Source: JACCUZ01 sp038246575 (GTDB lineage Bacteria > Actinomycetota > Actinomycetes > JACCUZ01). Taken from it: a stretch of DNA of 8,265 nucleotides. Location of the stretch: NCBI GenBank assembly GCA_038246575.1, contig JBBRVU010000179.1:1-8265 (forward strand), written 5' to 3'. Of this stretch, positions 5,328 to 8,265 are shown piece after piece. A program made the position numbers and the translations under genes. Under the pieces are notes generated by a model. The model searched no databases and was not told the origin of the DNA. It was given only the letters and a program-made list of their open reading frames with translations. Numbering within the stretch: the first letter of the stretch is position 1; each line of letters starts with the position of its first letter.

Positions 5328-6526
5328 GAGTTCCGACGCGGCTGCTGGAGGTAATCCTGTGGATAGCCGCCAGGACAGGCATGGTCCTCTCGGTTCTGCT
5401 GTCGAGTCGCGAAAGCCGAGCGTTGAGCGACCTTGCAGTGTTCGTGAATTTCGCGGGTGAGGTTCGGGACGGTGGACCCGCGTGGCTCGGCGAGTACCCG
5501 CCGGCTGCTCGGCTGCTGGTGCTGCTCCCGGCAATCAGCTCGTCTCCCATCGTCTATGCCGGTCTCTTCATCGGTCTCGTGGCAGCCGCCGACGCCGCAG
5601 TGTTGCTGCGACTGAGCAAGCAGGCCGCCGCCCACGAGCGGCGCTTGGGTGTGGCCATGTGGATCGTCGGCCCCGCCTTGCTCGGATCGCTGTCCTGGCT
5701 GCGATTCGACTTGATCGTTGCCGGGATCGCAGTGTTCGCGCTCAGCGCGGCGTCACCCGTGGCGGCTCGTCTGTTGGGGTTCTTAGCCATCCAGCTGAAG
5801 ATCTGGCCGGTTCTGCTGATGCCCATGCTCATCAGGGAGAGTCGACGGCCGATCCGCGCCGGGTTGGTCGCGCTCGCCGCGAGCGCCGTAGCGTTCGTCG
5901 CGCTGGCCTGGGCGCCCGGCGGCACCGCGTTCAGCTGGGCGACCTGGGCCCTCGATCGCGGAGTGAATCTCGAGTCGACCATCGGGCTGGTCTTGGCCGG
6001 ATCCTCCTTCGTTGGCAGCGACGCCCGAGTCTCTTTCGGGTTCGGTGCCTGGCAGATCGACACGTCCGGTTCAGGCGCAGCCTGGCTGGCATCGGCGTTG
6101 GGAGTTGTCGGAATTGCAGCCATCATCATGCTGTCGGTCGACACGACGAGGTCACGATCCCGAAGCCGTGCACTGCTGGCCCTGTGCATGTGCATCGAGA
6201 TCCTGCTTCTGACCAGCAAGGTCTTCAGCCCGCAATACGTCCTGTGGCTGATCGGCCCGCTGGCTGTCGTGCTGACCTCGGCTGAGCTAGATCGGCCACG
6301 ACGACTGTTCTGGTTGCTCGCGGCCGTCTGCCTCGCAACCCATGTGGTCTACCCGCTGGCGTACCTCTCGCTGATTGCACTCGAGCCGGCGGGAGTCCTG
6401 GCGCTGCTGCTGCGCCAGATCCTGCTCATCGGCCTGCTCATCACCACGCATCGGGAGTGGCAACGGTGCCGAGAACCGCTGCGGCAGGGCCGCGACCAGT
6501 CACTGGTGTCGGTGGTCGACGTCTGA
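5324..6526 (+). CDS. GT87/DUF2029-type membrane glycosyltransferase
   Basis: This is a 400-residue integral membrane protein with roughly ten hydrophobic helices. It resembles the GT87 (DUF2029) family, GT-C enzymes that move mannose or related sugars from polyprenyl-phosphate donors to acceptors on the outer face of the membrane. Supporting elements are an acidic residue in the first outer loop (S-D36-L-A-V-F), EYPPAARLLVLLP further on (the family's YPP...LP region), LRFDLIVAG, L-K159-I-W-P162 (the K-x-WP motif) and SKVFSPQYVLWL (298-309), the F-S-P-Q-Y signature near the C-terminus. ATG 5324 lies in ATGA shared with the upstream stop, so translation is coupled. The frame is open far upstream, but that region is the upstream gene read in another frame. 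Codon 154 is a rare TTA. Acceptor and sugar are unknown; cell-envelope glycan, lipoglycan and pilin are candidates. The 3' end overlaps the opposing pimB-like gene by 27 bases. Confidence 0.82.
   Translation: MRVPTRLLEVILWIAARTGMVLSVLLSSRESRALSDLAVFVNFAGEVRDGGPAWLGEYPPAARLLVLLPAISSSPIVYAGLFIGLVAAADAAVLLRLSKQAAAHERRLGVAMWIVGPALLGSLSWLRFDLIVAGIAVFALSAASPVAARLLGFLAIQLKIWPVLLMPMLIRESRRPIRAGLVALAASAVAFVALAWAPGGTAFSWATWALDRGVNLESTIGLVLAGSSFVGSDARVSFGFGAWQIDTSGSGAAWLASALGVVGIAAIIMLSVDTTRSRSRSRALLALCMCIEILLLTSKVFSPQYVLWLIGPLAVVLTSAELDRPRRLFWLLAAVCLATHVVYPLAYLSLIALEPAGVLALLLRQILLIGLLITTHREWQRCREPLRQGRDQSLVSVVDV
6500..6526. other. 27-bp convergent overlap of two coding regions
   Basis: The plus-strand GT87-like gene stops at TGA 6524-6526, and the minus-strand pimB-like gene stops at TGA whose complement is 6500-6502. 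Both stops are clear, so the last nine codons of each gene share DNA in antiparallel fashion. There is no room for a conventional intergenic terminator; the transcripts must overlap at their 3' ends. Confidence 0.88.
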
Positions 6527-7663
6527 CGCGTCGCCGGCCAGCAATCGCCTGAGTGAGACAGCGAGGTCGTCCCAGTCCCAGGAGGTGCGCACCCATGCGG
6601 CGCCTGCGGCTCCCCAGCGTGCTGACAGCTCGGGGTCGAGCAGCAGCCGGGCCACCTGGTGCGCCACCGCCGCCGGGGAGCTGGAGTCGACCACGCACCC
6701 GGTCTCACCGGGCAGGACGGTGTCCGGGGCACCACCCGAGTTGCCGGCCACGACGGGCAAGCCGGTCGCCGAGGCCTCGAGGAAGACGATGCCGAGACCC
6801 TCCACCTCGAAGCCCAGCTTGCGGGTGCGGCACGGCATGGCGAAGACGTCTCCGGCGGCGAAGAACGGCGGGAGGTCCTGACAGGGATGCGCCCCCGCGA
6901 ACACCACGTCCCGCGCCACCCCCAGGGAGGCCGCGAGCGCCTCCAGCCGCCGCCGCTCGGGGCCGTCGCCGACGAGCAGCACTGCCGCGTCGGGAACCGA
7001 GCGGTGGATCATCGGGAGCGCCCGGATCAACCTGTCCTGGCCCTTGCGGCGCACCATGCGCGAGACGCAGACCACGACCGGGCGGTCGATGAGGCCGTAG
7101 CGTTCGCGCACCGGCTGGCCGTCGACGCCGGGATGGAACCGCTCGGTGTCGACGCCCGGGGTGAGCTGCACCATCCGGGCTGCCGCCTCGGTGGTCAGCG
7201 CGCCGGCGATGGCCCGGCGGGTGAACTCCCCGAGGTAGGTCAGCACGTCAGTGGTCTCGCCGATTCGCCGCAGCAGCCGGCGAGTCACCGGTGCCTTTGC
7301 CCACCACACCTCGTGGCCGTGCGTCGTCGCGACAGTGCGGCGAATGCCCGCACGACTGGTCAGGGTCGCGGACATCAGCCCGAGCGGAGCCGCGGCTCCG
7401 AACCACACCGAGTCGCACCCGTGCTCCGTGGCGACAGCCACCGATCGGCGAGTGATCGCGGGCGTGGGCAGCATGATCGGTGACCGGTCCCGGATCACCG
7501 GAAACGGCAGGGTGGCGTCGAAGGCAGTGTCGCCGGACTGCCGCGCAGTGTGGACCACGACGGAGTCGGGAGGAAGCCGGGACACCATCGCCAGCACGAA
7601 CGACTCGATCCCACCGACCCGCGGCGGAAAGTCGTTGGTGACGACCAGAGTCCGCCCGGTCAC
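6500..7663 (-). CDS. pimB: GT4 mannosyltransferase, PimB-like
   Basis: This 387-residue cytosolic or membrane-associated GT-B enzyme resembles PimB (PimB'), which adds the second mannose from GDP-mannose to phosphatidylinositol mannoside in actinobacterial PIM, LM and LAM synthesis. The N-terminal half begins with TNDFPPRVGGIES (9-21), whose Gly17-Gly18 loop binds the donor phosphates, and has TTHGHEVWW (113-121) near the acceptor site. The C-terminal half has SRMVRRKGQD (201-210), with the Arg/Lys pair expected to hold the nucleotide diphosphate, VGDGPE (230-235), and the E-x7-E motif E287-GLGIVFL-E295 followed by GNSGGAPD (306-313). Length and motif order are normal for the family. The start is GTG 7663, whose GTGA overlaps the upstream peptidase stop, so expression is probably coupled. 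A different GT4 specificity (another lipid or polymer mannosyltransferase) is possible, but the motif set strongly favours PimB. Confidence 0.88.
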   Translation of the reverse strand: MTGRTLVVTNDFPPRVGGIESFVLAMVSRLPPDSVVVHTARQSGDTAFDATLPFPVIRDRSPIMLPTPAITRRSVAVATEHGCDSVWFGAAAPLGLMSATLTSRAGIRRTVATTHGHEVWWAKAPVTRRLLRRIGETTDVLTYLGEFTRRAIAGALTTEAAARMVQLTPGVDTERFHPGVDGQPVRERYGLIDRPVVVCVSRMVRRKGQDRLIRALPMIHRSVPDAAVLLVGDGPERRRLEALAASLGVARDVVFAGAHPCQDLPPFFAAGDVFAMPCRTRKLGFEVEGLGIVFLEASATGLPVVAGNSGGAPDTVLPGETGCVVDSSSPAAVAHQVARLLLDPELSARWGAAGAAWVRTSWDWDDLAVSLRRLLAGDASDVDHRHQ

Positions 7664-8265
7664 CGGGACGTCTCGACCGTCGACGGGGGCACCGCGACGT
7701 CATGGCCGCGCGCCCACGCGCGGGCCAGTGCGATCCGTTGTGGACCGGTCGGGTGGGAGGAGAACAGGCCGAACACCAGCGGCGAGGGGTTCAGGTCGGA
7801 CAGGTTGCGCTCGGCGAGGCGCTTCTGGGCCGCGATGAGCGTCGTCGGGTCCCGCGTGAGATCCAGCGAGTGCACGTCGGCTCGCGTCTCGACCCGGCGC
7901 GAGATGAACTGCTGCCCCGGACCGGCGACGAACCCCAGCACCGCGACCGCAGCAAGCAGGAGGGCGACCGCCCGACCGTCGCCAAGCGACGACACGCTCG
8001 CGCGGGCGAGCAACCACTCCCATCGCCCCAGGAGCCCGATGACGCAGACCGTCAGGGACACGGCTACCGCGCCGAGCAGAGTGCCGGACAGGACATCGGT
8101 GTTCTTCACGTGCCCCAGCTCGTGGGCGACGATCAGCTCGATCTCCCGGTCTGTTCCCGACTCGAGCAACGTGTCGTACACGACGATCCGCCGCGTCGAC
8201 CCGAGGCCGGACACATAGGCGTTGAGCGACGAGGTCCGACGTGATGCGTCGGCCACCAGGACGTC
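7660..8265 (-). CDS. M48-family membrane zinc metallopeptidase (Ste24/HtpX-like), partial
   Basis: This is the C-terminal 201 residues of an M48 peptidase; the 5' end lies beyond the right edge. The frame is open through base 8265, and the first visible residues (DVLVADASRRTSSLNAYVSG) are internal family sequence, so GTG 8256 is not the true start. The zinc site is AHELGH (HELGH at 8124-8110), followed by KNTDVLSG. The third ligand is the Glu of VETRAD (8-base neighbourhood 7883-7890). Two hydrophobic stretches lie between them, LLGAVAVSLTVCVIGLL and VALLLAAVAVLGFVAG, as in Ste24/CAAX-type enzymes. The end has LAERNLSDLNPSPL and LFSSHPTGPQRI, the usual C-terminal M48 pattern. Such proteases cleave membrane or membrane-proximal proteins in quality control or processing; the substrate here is unknown. 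Its stop overlaps the pimB-like start by 4 bases. Confidence 0.93.
   Translation of the reverse strand, partial: DVLVADASRRTSSLNAYVSGLGSTRRIVVYDTLLESGTDREIELIVAHELGHVKNTDVLSGTLLGAVAVSLTVCVIGLLGRWEWLLARASVSSLGDGRAVALLLAAVAVLGFVAGPGQQFISRRVETRADVHSLDLTRDPTTLIAAQKRLAERNLSDLNPSPLVFGLFSSHPTGPQRIALARAWARGHDVAVPPSTVETSR

Noticed and set aside
7251..8244. Several long plus-strand frames opposite the pimB-like and M48 genes
   Set aside because: They are antisense shadows; the minus-strand products carry clear motifs (HELGH, E-x7-E).

Overview
The window is a gene-dense stretch from a high-GC actinomycete (Actinomycetota). The evidence is strong G/C preference at third codon positions, GTG/TTG starts, 4-base stop/start overlaps, and a gene for a PimB-type phosphatidylinositol-mannoside mannosyltransferase, a lipid typical of PIM-producing actinobacteria. 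A Nocardioidaceae-like host would fit, but I cannot fix the genus. There is no CRISPR array, tRNA, rRNA or mobile element, and no gene-free stretch longer than about 160 bases.

Left part (1-3230, mostly plus strand): a soluble GAF-like protein with a proline-rich, 18-bp-repeat N-terminal tail; a membrane-anchored sensor histidine kinase with GAF, HisKA_3 and HATPase domains; and a NarL/LuxR-type response regulator whose GTG start overlaps the kinase stop. The GAF protein and the kinase's GAF domain end in a similar D-P-P-F segment. A possible divergent gene may begin at base 58 and run off the left edge.

Middle (3231-6526, plus strand): after a 154-base leader come two tandem, nearly identical Flp-type pilin genes with prepilin-peptidase sites and paired C-terminal cysteines. 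Then come two polytopic membrane proteins, overlapping by 4 bases. One belongs to an unnamed GT-C-like family (D-P-D-L-Y-W-H signature and a soluble C-terminal domain). The other is a GT87/DUF2029-type polyprenol-phosphate-sugar-dependent glycosyltransferase. No Tad assembly ATPase, platform protein or prepilin peptidase lies in the window.

Right part (6500-8265, minus strand): an M48 (Ste24/HtpX-like) membrane metallopeptidase, cut by the right edge, is translationally coupled to the pimB-like GT4 gene. That gene's 3' end overlaps the GT87 gene's 3' end by 27 bases in convergent orientation.

Working model (inference): the two-component system and its GAF partner sense a signal and control the adjacent Flp pilins, and the two membrane glycosyltransferase-like proteins modify the pilus or another envelope polymer. 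The minus-strand pair is envelope housekeeping.
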